This document shows, piece by piece, positions 33,799 to 42,595 of a DNA stretch of 64,000 bases. The notes beneath the pieces were generated by a model. It was given only the letters and a program-made list of their open reading frames with translations, searched no databases and had not been told where the DNA came from. The stretch's first letter is position 1. Every line of letters starts with the position of its first letter. Source of the DNA: an uncultured Clostridia bacterium (GTDB lineage: Bacteria > Bacillota > Clostridia > Christensenellales > CAG-138). The stretch lies in the NCBI GenBank assembly GCA_947168855.1, contig CAMVNO010000003.1, positions 88,574 through 152,573 of the forward strand, given 5' to 3'. A program made the translations under genes and the position numbers.

Positions 33799-34365
33799 AT
33801 GTGGATCCTGATCGTTTTGTTTGTTCTGCTGTTTCTGCTGCTGCTTTTGTCCATGCCGCTGATCGTGGAGGCGCGGGCGCGGATCGGCGTGCGCGGCGCG
33901 GTGGTGCATGCGCGTGTGTACGCGCTCGGGCTGATCCCGATCCCGGTACGGCTGCGGCTGTATCTGCTGCACACGCCGTATTTTACGCTGAAGATCGGAA
34001 AAAAACAGATCCGTCTGCTGCAAAAAAAGAAAAAACCGAAACGAACGCGACCGGCAGGCATCCGGATCCTGCGCCTCGATACCCGAACGACCGTCGGGGT
34101 CGAAAACGAACCGGCGACGGCGGTACAGCTTGCGGGAACGGTCGCGGTGCTGCTGTCGATGCTGACCACGCGCGTTGCCGAGAGCGGCTCGGCGAAGGCG
34201 CGGCTCTGCGAAACGTCGTTGGTGCGCATTGCGGCGGGCATGCGCGCGATCGTGCAGCCGGTACCGCTTGCGATCGGAATCGTGCGCGGGCGTATAACGC
34301 GGCGCAAAGCGGCAAACAATACCGGTAAATCCAACGAAAAGAGGAAGACATATGCATCCTGTTGA
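33799..34365 (+). CDS. DUF2953-like membrane protein (YtfI-like)
   Basis: About 188 residues: one N-terminal membrane helix (WILIVLFVLLFLLLLLSMP), then a basic domain with RARIGVRGAVVHARVYALG and a Lys-rich stretch. Size, topology and position directly before a ytfJ-like gene match YtfI/DUF2953 proteins of spore-forming Firmicutes (inference from context; motifs are weak). The start is uncertain: an earlier ATG at 33766 would begin at the terminator T-run. It overlaps ytfJ by 14 bp. Confidence 0.6.
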   Translation: MWILIVLFVLLFLLLLLSMPLIVEARARIGVRGAVVHARVYALGLIPIPVRLRLYLLHTPYFTLKIGKKQIRLLQKKKKPKRTRPAGIRILRLDTRTTVGVENEPATAVQLAGTVAVLLSMLTTRVAESGSAKARLCETSLVRIAAGMRAIVQPVPLAIGIVRGRITRRKAANNTGKSNEKRKTYASC

Positions 34366-34819
34366 AACGATTCTGCAAACGACGATGCGCGAGCTCAAGA
34401 ACATCGTCGACGTCAATACCATCGTGGGCAGCCCGATCTACGGCGAGGGCGGCGCGGTCGTGATCCCGGTAAGCCGGGTCTGTCTCGGCTTCTTCGCGGG
34501 CGGCGGGGATTTCCCGACGCAGGCGGTTGCGAAAAAAGGCGCGCCGGATTTCGACGCCGGTTCGTATCCGTTCCTCGGCGCAAGCGTCGTCGGCGTTTCG
34601 ATCTGCCCGAAGGCGTTTCTGCACATGCAGGGCAAGGAAGTGACGCTGCTGCACGCGGACTGCGACAGCACGCTGGACCGGCTCGTACAGCTGATCCCGA
34701 CGGCGATGAACGAGATCCGCAGCGCGATCACCGACCTCTGCGCGCAGAGGGAGGACCCGTGCGAAACGCCGCAGGACGACGCGGAAAACCGGGAACCGGC
34801 GGAGGACGCGGAGCCGTGA
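34352..34819 (+). CDS. ytfJ: GerW/YtfJ-family sporulation protein
   Basis: The 155-residue protein starts HPVETILQTTMRELKNIVDV and continues with VGSPIYGEGGAVVIPVSRVCLGFFAGGGDF, the signature of the GerW (YtfJ) family linked to spore germination. An acidic C-terminal tail follows the conserved core. AAGAGGAAGACAT precedes the ATG. The stop overlaps the GTG of the carboxypeptidase gene. Suggests a spore-forming ancestry of the host. Confidence 0.88.
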   Translation: MHPVETILQTTMRELKNIVDVNTIVGSPIYGEGGAVVIPVSRVCLGFFAGGGDFPTQAVAKKGAPDFDAGSYPFLGASVVGVSICPKAFLHMQGKEVTLLHADCDSTLDRLVQLIPTAMNEIRSAITDLCAQREDPCETPQDDAENREPAEDAEP

Positions 34820-35916
34820 AACGGCTGTTTGCCGTTCTGCTGACGGTTCTGCTGCTCCTCCCGCGCGCGGCTTCGGCGGACCAGAAACAGAAGGTTTCCG
34901 CGCAGGCGGCGTATCTCATCGAGGCGAAATCCGGCCGCGTGCTGTATGCGAAGAACGAAAACGCGCGGCTGCCGATGGCGAGCACGACCAAGATCATGAC
35001 GGCGCTCATTGCGGTCGAATCGGGCAGGCTCACGGAGACGTTCACCGTTCCGGAGGAAGCCGCGGGCACGGAGGGCTCATCAATGTACCTGCAGGCGGGC
35101 GAGAAGATTCCGCTCATAGACCTTGTGTACGGGCTGATGCTGACGAGCGGCAACGACGCGGCGGTCGCGATCGCGTATCAGCTGGACGGCGGCACGGAGG
35201 CGTTTGCGGCGCATATGAACGCGCGCGCGGAACAGCTGGGACTCAGGGACACGCATTTTGTGACGCCGAACGGGCTGCACGATCCCGATCACTACACCAC
35301 GGCGAAGGACCTTGCGCTGCTCGGCGCGGCGGCGCTTGAGAATCCGTTTTTCGCCGAGATCGCCGCGACGCAGTACAGAGTCACCGAGGGCTCACATCCG
35401 CACACGCTGAAGAACAAGAACCGGCTGCTGTGGGAATACGAGGGCGGCATCGGCGTCAAAACGGGCTATACGAAGGCGGCGGGGAAATGCCTCGTGTTTG
35501 CGGCGGAGCGCGGCGAGATGAAGCTCGTCGGCGCGGTGCTGAACTGTCCGACGATGTGGAACACCGCCAAAAGCCTGCTGGATACGGGGTTTCGCGATTA
35601 TCGGGTCAGGATCTTTCTGCCGCGCGATACGGTTTTTTCGGTTCCGGTCGAAAACGGCGTAAAAAAAGCATTGTCGGCGGCGCCGATTCTTGGTATACTG
35701 TATCCGACGGAAATCGACGGTGATGAGACATATTCCGTGGATACGGCGATGGACGCGTGCCGCGCGCCGATCCGGGCGGGGCAGCAGGTCGGAACGGTGT
35801 CGCTCCTGCTGAACGGCGCGGTCGTGAAGACGGTTCCGATCGTCGCGGCGGAAACGGTCGATGCGGTCGATTTTGCGTACATTCTCAAAAAGGCGGTTTC
35901 GGCATTTCTCGGCTGA
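34816..35916 (+). CDS. D-alanyl-D-alanine carboxypeptidase (DacF/DacB type)
   Basis: Trims peptidoglycan stem peptides outside the cell. The 366-residue protein has a signal peptide ending ASA (about residue 22), the serine-peptidase S11 triad of motifs MASTTKIM (SxxK, near 54), TSGNDA (SxN, near 112) and VKTGYTKAAG (KTG, near 215), and a C-terminal beta domain. GTG start at 34816, with GGAGG ten bases upstream and GTGA overlap with ytfJ; the frame is open upstream but lies inside ytfJ. Lies between ytfJ and rluB as in other Clostridia. Confidence 0.92.
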   Translation: MKRLFAVLLTVLLLLPRAASADQKQKVSAQAAYLIEAKSGRVLYAKNENARLPMASTTKIMTALIAVESGRLTETFTVPEEAAGTEGSSMYLQAGEKIPLIDLVYGLMLTSGNDAAVAIAYQLDGGTEAFAAHMNARAEQLGLRDTHFVTPNGLHDPDHYTTAKDLALLGAAALENPFFAEIAATQYRVTEGSHPHTLKNKNRLLWEYEGGIGVKTGYTKAAGKCLVFAAERGEMKLVGAVLNCPTMWNTAKSLLDTGFRDYRVRIFLPRDTVFSVPVENGVKKALSAAPILGILYPTEIDGDETYSVDTAMDACRAPIRAGQQVGTVSLLLNGAVVKTVPIVAAETVDAVDFAYILKKAVSAFLG

Positions 35917-35932
35917 ACCGCGGGCGGGGCGT

Positions 35933-36664
35933 ATGCGTTTACAAAAATACATGGCGGACTGCGGCGTGGCTTCGCGCCGCGCCTCGGAACAGATCATATC
36001 GGACGGACGGGTCACGGTCAACGGCATACCCGCCGTCCTCGGCATGTCCGTGGAGGAGGGCGACGATGTGCGGCTCGACGGAAAACGCCTGACGCCGCAG
36101 GCAAAGCGCGTCGTGCTGATGCTCTATAAGCCGCGCGGCGTGGTTTCGACGTCGAGCGACGAGGCGGGCAGAAAGACCGTGCAGGCGTTCGTGTCCGAGC
36201 TTCCGTACCGGCTCTATAACGTCGGGCGGCTCGACCTCAATTCCGAGGGGCTGCTGCTTCTGACCAACGACGGCGAGCTTGCGAACAAGCTGATGCATCC
36301 GCGCTACAAGGTGGACAAGACCTATCGCGTGGTGTGCGACGGCACGCTGTCCGCGTCGGAGATCGCGGCGCTGACGAACGGCGTCATGCTTGAGGATGGG
36401 CTGACCGCGCCGGCAAGGGTCGCGAACATCCGCCGGTCCACCACGGGCGGCACGGCGTTCTCGATCACGATCCACGAGGGGCGCAACCGCCAGATCCGGC
36501 GCATGCTGGAAGCGATCGGGCATCGCACGCTGCGGCTGAAGCGCGAGGCGTACGGCAATCTGAAGCTCGGCGATCTCCGTCCCGGGGAATGGCGGTATCT
36601 TTCCGAGGAGGAGATCGAAGGACTGAAGATTTGCGGCAGCCGGTCCGAAAAGAGCGGCGCGTGA
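35933..36664 (+). CDS. rluB: 23S rRNA pseudouridine synthase RluB-type
   Basis: The 243-residue protein has an N-terminal S4 domain (MRLQKYMADCGVASRRASEQ) and a catalytic domain with GRLDLNSEGLLLLTNDGELA, whose Asp is the nucleophile, and EGRNRQIRRMLEAIGH near the end. This family isomerises uridines of 23S rRNA or the related 16S site (RsuA); RluB is the better match by context. The start at 35933 is supported by homology, with a weak GGGGC ribosome site. Confidence 0.9.
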   Translation: MRLQKYMADCGVASRRASEQIISDGRVTVNGIPAVLGMSVEEGDDVRLDGKRLTPQAKRVVLMLYKPRGVVSTSSDEAGRKTVQAFVSELPYRLYNVGRLDLNSEGLLLLTNDGELANKLMHPRYKVDKTYRVVCDGTLSASEIAALTNGVMLEDGLTAPARVANIRRSTTGGTAFSITIHEGRNRQIRRMLEAIGHRTLRLKREAYGNLKLGDLRPGEWRYLSEEEIEGLKICGSRSEKSGA

Positions 36665-36675
36665 AAAAAACGAAT

Positions 36676-36712
36676 CAAAAAAGCCCTCTCCCGATGACGG
36701 GAGGGGGCTTTG
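36676..36712. terminator. Bidirectional terminator between rluB and the PIG-L-like gene
   Basis: GCCCTCTCCCG / CGGGAGGGGGC with an ATGA loop, A-run on the left and T-run on the right, between convergent genes. Confidence 0.8.
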
Positions 36713-36725
36713 TGCGCAAAAGAGA

Positions 36726-38210
36726 TCAGTTCCGCCGGAGCTTGCGGATCACAAGGTACAGCGCGGCGAAGAGCAGCAGAAGCGCGCCGCCTGCAGCGAG
36801 CCATACCCAGAGCGGGATCCGTCCCGCCGGTCCGGGCGCGGCGGGTTCAACCGGCGTGGGTTCCGGGACCGGCTCGGGCGTCATCACGGGCGTCGGCTCC
36901 GCCGTCGGCGCGGGCGTCGGCGCTTCCGTGGGGATCGGCGTGGGTTCCGGAGTGGGCGTGGGTTCCGGGGTAGGCGTCGGTCCCTCGGTGGGCTCCGGCG
37001 TCGGCGGCACATAATTGCTCAGGTCCTCCGGGGGAATGTTCTCAAGGAAATCGTTTTTCTGCACGTCTTCACCGACGGTGCTGAACACCAGACCGTAATC
37101 GGACGGAGCGTATTTGCGGTTCTTGACCGCCCAGGTCAGCTCCGGAAACTCCCCGCCGTGCCAGAGCGCCATGCCTTCCGCAGAAACCTCAAGCGCGGTC
37201 TTGCCGCCGAACGATTCGAGCGGCGTGTCGATGTCGATCGTGATCGGGTTTTCCTTCGCAAGGTGCATGTACAGCTTTTTCACCTGCCACGTGCCGTATT
37301 TCTGTGCGGAATCGGGATACTGCGCGGGATCGGAGGCCGCTTTCACGGCTTTTTCCGCGATTTCGGCGGTCAGCTTGTGCGAGGCGTCTCTGCTTTCGCC
37401 GACCTCCCTGTCATGCGTGATCACGACCGCCGGACGGACGCGGCGGATCTCGGCGGTGAGCCTTTCGCACGGATCGGGCGACTGCGACATCCAGTTGTCC
37501 GAATACTGCTGGTAGGAGGTGAGGAGCGACGTATACTCAAAGAACGTTTTGAAATTCCGCAGTCCCATGACATATGAGCCGCCCGAGCTTTCCCGCTGGC
37601 GGCCGATCGTGTCGCAGGCGAGGTCAACGACCTGGATCTTGTATCCGCGGTCGGTATAGGTCGGCAGCACGGCTCCGAAGATCAGGCAGTCGTCGTTTCC
37701 GTGCGTTTCCACAAGCATGATGTCCGCCTTGTCAAGCGGCTCTTCCCAGACGACCGCTTTCGAGGGGATCTGCCTGCTGCTGTAGGTGAACAGCTCCGAC
37801 ATTTGTCCAGAGCCCTTCAGTACGGTCATGCGGACCTCCGACACGCCCTCCTCCGGGAGCACGGTCAGAAAGCGGATCTTGTCGGCGTACTCGCGGGAGG
37901 AGACGACCTCGCCGGCGTCGTTGAGACACTCGACAAGCGCGCGCTTCGGAATGTTTTTCCATTCCCAGTAGACCGCCGCCACGGGCTTGGACGGGGTCCA
38001 TTTGACGGAGAACCAATCGCCTTTTTTGAATTTGACGGTCGTCGAATACGTATAGTCCGTCAGATACTTCATGTTGACTTTGTCGGCATGGATCTCGATC
38101 GTGCAGTCGGCGTTCATATGCGATGCGGCGAACGTCGAAGCGGGAATCAAAAGGAAAAAGAAAGCAAGGATCACGGCGAAAAACCGCTTGGATCTTCTGT
38201 GCCTGAGCAT
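36726..38210 (-). CDS. Surface PIG-L/LmbE-fold protein with altered catalytic motif
   Basis: The 494-residue protein has a signal peptide (to about residue 29), a beta-rich N-terminal domain, a PIG-L-like domain (about 160-395), a long Pro/Thr/Glu stalk of PTPEP repeats (about 400-455) and a C-terminal membrane helix with basic end. The usual AHPDDE is THGNDD here: H170 and D173 remain but the base Asp is N172; the usual HxxH is D275..H278. Two zinc ligands plus the last His are kept, so metal binding without normal deacetylase activity is possible (inference). GGAAAGGCAGCTGC precedes the ATG. Confidence 0.8.
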   Translation of the reverse strand: MLRHRRSKRFFAVILAFFFLLIPASTFAASHMNADCTIEIHADKVNMKYLTDYTYSTTVKFKKGDWFSVKWTPSKPVAAVYWEWKNIPKRALVECLNDAGEVVSSREYADKIRFLTVLPEEGVSEVRMTVLKGSGQMSELFTYSSRQIPSKAVVWEEPLDKADIMLVETHGNDDCLIFGAVLPTYTDRGYKIQVVDLACDTIGRQRESSGGSYVMGLRNFKTFFEYTSLLTSYQQYSDNWMSQSPDPCERLTAEIRRVRPAVVITHDREVGESRDASHKLTAEIAEKAVKAASDPAQYPDSAQKYGTWQVKKLYMHLAKENPITIDIDTPLESFGGKTALEVSAEGMALWHGGEFPELTWAVKNRKYAPSDYGLVFSTVGEDVQKNDFLENIPPEDLSNYVPPTPEPTEGPTPTPEPTPTPEPTPIPTEAPTPAPTAEPTPVMTPEPVPEPTPVEPAAPGPAGRIPLWVWLAAGGALLLLFAALYLVIRKLRRN

Positions 38211-38270
38211 GCAGCTGCCTTTCCGCAGAGCTTCTGCGCGGCGGAGCTCTGCCGTTTATTCAACGGGACT

Positions 38271-38299
38271 ATTATCGCATAAAAAGAGCAAAAGCGCAA
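38271..38299 (-). promoter_or_regulatory. Promoter of the PIG-L-like gene
   Basis: Minus strand TTGCGC, 17-bp spacer ending TGC, GATAAT (38276-38271). The leader contains the inverted repeat GCAGAGCT..AGCTCTGC (38224-38251). Confidence 0.6.
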
Positions 38300-38390
38300 G
38301 CGCATTCCGAAACGGCGGCGCATATGTCAAAAAAGGGCGGCGCTTTGTGTATAATTTGCGTAAAACTGTCGATCCTGCGGGCGTTTTCCC

Positions 38391-38419
38391 TTGACTTTAC
38401 GCGTCAAATCGGTTACAAT
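38391..38419 (+). promoter_or_regulatory. Promoter of the second BMP lipoprotein gene
   Basis: TTGACT (38391-38396), 17-bp spacer, TACAAT (38414-38419). The rest of 38211-38512 holds only this promoter and the divergent one at 38271. Confidence 0.75.
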
Positions 38420-38512
38420 CAAGACGTAAATTTTGGTGTTTCCGGAATGGGCTGAAACACAGAAATGTGTTCAAATACAGCAAAAAAACTGAACTGATTA
38501 TTGGAGGGTAAC

Positions 38513-39766
38513 ATGAAGAAGTTTTTTGCGATCGTTCTTTGCCTGCTGATGGTTGCGGCACTCGTCGCCTGCACCGGCAATAAGCCCGCTGACAAACCCG
38601 CAGAGCAGCCCGCAGAGCAGCCTGCAGAGCAGCCTGCAGAGGGTCTGGATATCAAGGTCGGCTTTATCTGCCTGCATGACGAAAACTCCACCTACGACCT
38701 GAACTTCATCAACGCTGCGAAGGGTGCCTGCAAGTCGCTCGGCATTCCGGAGAGCAACTACATCATCAAGACCAACATCCCCGAAGGTCAGGAATGCTAC
38801 GAGACCGCGGCGGACATGGCGGCTTCCGGCTGCAAGATCGTCTTTGCGGACAGCTTCGGCCATGAGGACTACATGATCCAGGCGGCAAAGGAATTCCCGG
38901 ATGTCCAGTTCTGCCACGCAACCGGCACCAAGGCGCACACCGTGAATCTTCCGAACTACCACAACGCATTTGCGGCGATCTATGAAGGCCGTTACCTCGC
39001 GGGCATCGCGGCGGGCATGAAGCTCAAGGAAATGCTCGACACCGGCAAGATCACTGCGGATCAGCTCAAGATCGGCTACGTCGGCGCGTTCACCTATGCA
39101 GAGGTTGTTTCCGGTTACACGTCCTTCTTCCTGGGCGTCCGCTCCGTCGTTCCGGAGGTCACCATGGAAGTCACCTTCACCGGTTCCTGGTATGATGAGA
39201 CCGCCGAAAAGGAAGGCGCGATGATGCTCATCAACAACGGCTGCGTGCTGATCAGCCAGCATGCAGACTCCATGGGCGCACCGTCCGCCTGCGAGAGCAT
39301 GGGCGTTCCGAACGTCTCCTACAACGGCAGCACCGTCAAGGTCGGTCCGAACACCTACATCGTATCCTCTCGCATCAACTGGGAGCCCTACTATGAGTTC
39401 GCGATCAAGGCTGCTGCGAACGGCGAAGCGATCCCGGCAGACTGGACCGGCACGATCCAGACCGGCTCCGTCGAGCTGTTTGAGCTGAACGACGCGGTTG
39501 CGGCGGACGGCACGCAGGCGGCGATCGACGCGGCAAAGGCAGCGCTCGAAGCGGGCACGCTCCACGTCTTCAGCACCGATGCGTTCACCAAGGACGGCGA
39601 GAAGCTCACGAGCTACCTCGCGGACGTCGATACCGACGATGCGTTCACCCCGGACACCGAGGTCATCAAGGACGGTTACTTCCATGAGTCCGAGTTCCGC
39701 AGCGCGCCGTATTTCGACATCCAGATCGACGGCATCACCCTGCTGAACGTCAACTTCGGTGAGTAA
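38513..39766 (+). CDS. BMP-family ABC transporter substrate-binding lipoprotein 2
   Basis: The 417-residue lipoprotein has lipobox LVAC (Cys20) and a short PAEQ repeat spacer (about 26-43). The periplasmic-binding-type fold begins IKVGFICLHDENSTYDLNF and includes ADSFGHEDYMIQAAKEFP and RYLAGIAAGMK. It is clearly diverged from lipoprotein 1, which suggests a different ligand within the nucleoside/related group. TTGGAGGGTAAC precedes the ATG. Like the first system it is followed by its own terminator and a separate promoter for the ATPase. Confidence 0.9.
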   Translation: MKKFFAIVLCLLMVAALVACTGNKPADKPAEQPAEQPAEQPAEGLDIKVGFICLHDENSTYDLNFINAAKGACKSLGIPESNYIIKTNIPEGQECYETAADMAASGCKIVFADSFGHEDYMIQAAKEFPDVQFCHATGTKAHTVNLPNYHNAFAAIYEGRYLAGIAAGMKLKEMLDTGKITADQLKIGYVGAFTYAEVVSGYTSFFLGVRSVVPEVTMEVTFTGSWYDETAEKEGAMMLINNGCVLISQHADSMGAPSACESMGVPNVSYNGSTVKVGPNTYIVSSRINWEPYYEFAIKAAANGEAIPADWTGTIQTGSVELFELNDAVAADGTQAAIDAAKAALEAGTLHVFSTDAFTKDGEKLTSYLADVDTDDAFTPDTEVIKDGYFHESEFRSAPYFDIQIDGITLLNVNFGE

Positions 39767-39779
39767 TTCGAATCACCCG

Positions 39780-39811
39780 ATCGGGCAGTCATCCGACTGC
39801 CCGATTTTTTT
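39780..39811 (+). terminator. Terminator after lipoprotein 2
   Basis: ATCGGGCAGTC / GACTGCCCGAT stem, ATCC loop, T-tail. Confidence 0.85.
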
Positions 39812-39832
39812 CGTTTCGATCCGCGGTTTTCG

Positions 39833-39861
39833 TTTACAAACCGCATCATATATGGTATACT
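39833..39861 (+). promoter_or_regulatory. Promoter of the second ABC ATPase/permease genes
   Basis: TTTACA (39833-39838), 17-bp spacer ending TGG, TATACT (39856-39861): extended -10. Confidence 0.75.
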
Positions 39862-39901
39862 GAACTATCATCGGCAGAGGATGTCTCTGCGGAAAGGATG
39901 T

Positions 39902-41449
39902 ATGACCTTGGAAGCAGTCAAGAACGCCGTCAGGATGGAAGGCATCACCAAGCATTTCGGCAGCGTGATCGCAAACCGGGATATTCATCTCGAATTGCAC
40001 GAAGGCGAGATCCTTTCGCTGCTCGGCGAGAACGGCAGCGGAAAGACCACGCTGATGAACATGCTGTCCGGCATCTATTACCCGGACGAGGGGCAGATCT
40101 ATATCCATGACAAACCGGTGACGATCCGCTCGCCGAAGGACGCGTTTGAAAACGGGATCGGCATGATCCACCAACATTTCAAGTTGGTGGACGTTTTCAC
40201 CGCAACGGAAAACATCATCCTCGGACTCAAAGAGGAAGGTCTGCTGAACCTCAAGCGCGCGGCGAAACGGATCAAGGAGATCAGCGACCGCTACGGGTTT
40301 GAGATCGACCCGAACCAAAAAATCTACAACATGTCGGTTTCGCAGAAGCAAACCGTTGAGATCATCAAGGTCCTGTACCGCGGCGCGGACATTCTGATCC
40401 TTGACGAGCCGACGGCGGTTCTGACACCGCAGGAGACCGAAAAGCTCTTTAAGGTCATGCGCAACATGCAGAAGGACGGCAAGTCGCTGATCATCATTAC
40501 GCATAAGCTGCATGAGGTTCTGGAGGTCTCCGACCGTGTCGCGATCCTCCGGAAGGGCGAATACATCGGCGACGTTCTCACCAAGGACGCGGACCAGCAG
40601 AGCCTGACCGACATGATGGTCGGCCGCGCCGTGAGCCTGAACATCGACCGCCCGAAGGCGGAGGGGATCCAGCCGCGCCTTTCGGTCGAACACCTGACGG
40701 TCAAGGACGTCGAAGGCGTCAAACGCATCGACGACGTCAGCTTCACGGCATATTCGGGCGAGATCCTCGGCATCGCGGGCATCGCGGGCAGCGGACAGCG
40801 CGAGCTTCTCGAAGCGATCGCGGGGCTGCAGGGAGTGGAACCGGGCGGCAGCATTCTCTACTTTGATCCGAAAACCGGCGGGGAACAGAACCTGATCGGA
40901 ATGGATCCGCTGACGATCATCCGCTCCGGCGTATATCTGTCGTTCGTGCCGGAGGACCGCTTCGGCATGGGTCTGGTCGGCAGCATGAGCATTGCGGACA
41001 ACGTGATGCTCCGAAGCTACCGGAGAGGAAAGCACAATCCGTTCCTGGACCGGAAGCATCCGAGGGACCTCGCAAACAAGATCGTCAACGAGCTCGAAGT
41101 CGTCACGCCCAACGTCGATCAGATCCCGCTGCGCAGGCTTTCCGGCGGCAACGTGCAGAAGGTGCTGGTCGGGCGCGAGATCGAGCAGAATCCGACCGTG
41201 CTGATGACGGCGTACGCGGTGCGCGGGCTGGACATCAACACATCCTACACGATCTATAGCCTCCTTACGGAGCAGAAAATGAAAGGCGTGGCCGTCATCT
41301 ACGTCGGCGAGGACCTGGACGTTCTTCTGGAACTGTGCGACCGGATCCTGGTGCTTTGCGGCGGCAAGGTCTCCGGCATCGTGGACGGGCGATCCGTCAC
41401 CAAGGAAGAGATCGGTCTGATGATGACCAAGGTCGGGGGAGGTGCATAA
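39902..41449 (+). CDS. Nucleoside-type ABC transporter ATPase 2 (two NBDs)
   Basis: 515 residues, two NBDs. NBD1 carries GENGSGKTTLMNMLSG, MIHQHFKLVDVFTAT and LILDEPTAVLTPQE. NBD2 has a degenerate Walker A (IAGSGQRELLEA), LSGGNVQKVLVGRE and AYAVRGLDINTS, where the canonical ATPase block is also degenerate. As in the RbsA/BMP group, only NBD1 is expected to be fully active. The start at 39902 follows GGAAAGGATGT. One base separates it from the first permease start region. Confidence 0.9.
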   Translation: MTLEAVKNAVRMEGITKHFGSVIANRDIHLELHEGEILSLLGENGSGKTTLMNMLSGIYYPDEGQIYIHDKPVTIRSPKDAFENGIGMIHQHFKLVDVFTATENIILGLKEEGLLNLKRAAKRIKEISDRYGFEIDPNQKIYNMSVSQKQTVEIIKVLYRGADILILDEPTAVLTPQETEKLFKVMRNMQKDGKSLIIITHKLHEVLEVSDRVAILRKGEYIGDVLTKDADQQSLTDMMVGRAVSLNIDRPKAEGIQPRLSVEHLTVKDVEGVKRIDDVSFTAYSGEILGIAGIAGSGQRELLEAIAGLQGVEPGGSILYFDPKTGGEQNLIGMDPLTIIRSGVYLSFVPEDRFGMGLVGSMSIADNVMLRSYRRGKHNPFLDRKHPRDLANKIVNELEVVTPNVDQIPLRRLSGGNVQKVLVGREIEQNPTVLMTAYAVRGLDINTSYTIYSLLTEQKMKGVAVIYVGEDLDVLLELCDRILVLCGGKVSGIVDGRSVTKEEIGLMMTKVGGGA

Positions 41450-41450
41450 G

Positions 41451-42590
41451 ATGCTGCATATTTCAAAGCGGGCGGGCTTACCGGCATGGAAAGCGTGGCT
41501 GATCCGCGGCGCGGCGATTCTGCTTGCGCTCGTGGTCTGCTCCGTCGTTACCGTGATCGTGACCAAGCTGAACCCGATCGTCGTTTTCAAGACCATGTTC
41601 GACGGCACCTTCGGTTCGTCGCGCAGGGTCTGGGTCACGGTCTATCGCATTGTGATTCTGCTCGGTATTTCCCTTGCGGTCACACCCGCGTTCAAGATGC
41701 GGTTCTGGAACATCGGCGCCGAGGGGCAGGTGCTGGTCGGCGCGTTCGCCACGGCGATCTGCATGTTCTACGCCGGCAAGATGCCGTTCTTCCAGAATCC
41801 GAATATCTCGATCGCCGTGAAGAATCTCATCCTGATTCCGTGCATGCTCATCGCAAGCCTGCTTGCGGGCGCGCTGTGGGGCTTTTTACCCGCGTTTTTC
41901 AAGTCGCGCTGGAACACGAACGAGACGCTGTTCACGCTGATGATGAACTACGTTGCGCTGCAGCTTGTCAAGTTCATGATCGCCTATCGCGGGTTCAAGT
42001 ATATCTGGTCCCCGAACGGCACCGTGGTCGGCATTCTGAATTCCGATGCAACGCTCGGCTCCTACGGGCTCGGGTGGCTGCCGGAGGTCGGCGGTTCCCG
42101 TTACCTGCTGCCGGCGGCGGTGATCGGCGCCGTGACGATCTTCCTGTACGTGTATCTCAAATACAGCAAGCAGGGGTATGAGATCGCGGTTGTCGGCGAA
42201 AGCGAACGCACCGCGTCGTATTCGGGCATCAAGGTCAACCGCGTCATCATCCGCACGATGGTTCTTTCCGGCATGCTGTGCGGGCTCGTCGGCTTCCTCC
42301 TCGCAGGCACCGACCGCACGCTGACCGACACGCTCGTCGACGGGCGCGGCTATACCGCCGTCATGGTCTCGTGGATGTCGAAGTTCAATCCGATCGGCAT
42401 GATCTTCTCTTCGCTTCTGATCGTGTTCATGCAGTACGGCGCAAAGGAGGTCGCAAGCCGTCCGGAGCTCGGACTCAATCACAATTTCGCGGATATTCTG
42501 ACCGGCATCATTCTGTTCTTCATCATCGGCTGCGAGTTCTTCATCAACTATCAGCTGCAGTTCAGCCGGAATAAGAAACGGGGGGTGTAA
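41451..42590 (+). CDS. Nucleoside-type ABC transporter permease 2A
   Basis: The 379-residue membrane protein has an N-terminal helix, then KMRFWNIGAEGQVLVGAFA (permease signature) and the ATPase-coupling loop EIAVVGESERTASYSGIK. The ATG at 41451 follows GGGGGAGGTGCATAAG with ideal spacing; a GTG nine bases earlier in the same frame overlaps that site and is unlikely. Confidence 0.9.
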   Translation: MLHISKRAGLPAWKAWLIRGAAILLALVVCSVVTVIVTKLNPIVVFKTMFDGTFGSSRRVWVTVYRIVILLGISLAVTPAFKMRFWNIGAEGQVLVGAFATAICMFYAGKMPFFQNPNISIAVKNLILIPCMLIASLLAGALWGFLPAFFKSRWNTNETLFTLMMNYVALQLVKFMIAYRGFKYIWSPNGTVVGILNSDATLGSYGLGWLPEVGGSRYLLPAAVIGAVTIFLYVYLKYSKQGYEIAVVGESERTASYSGIKVNRVIIRTMVLSGMLCGLVGFLLAGTDRTLTDTLVDGRGYTAVMVSWMSKFNPIGMIFSSLLIVFMQYGAKEVASRPELGLNHNFADILTGIILFFIIGCEFFINYQLQFSRNKKRGV

Positions 42591-42595
42591 ACGCT

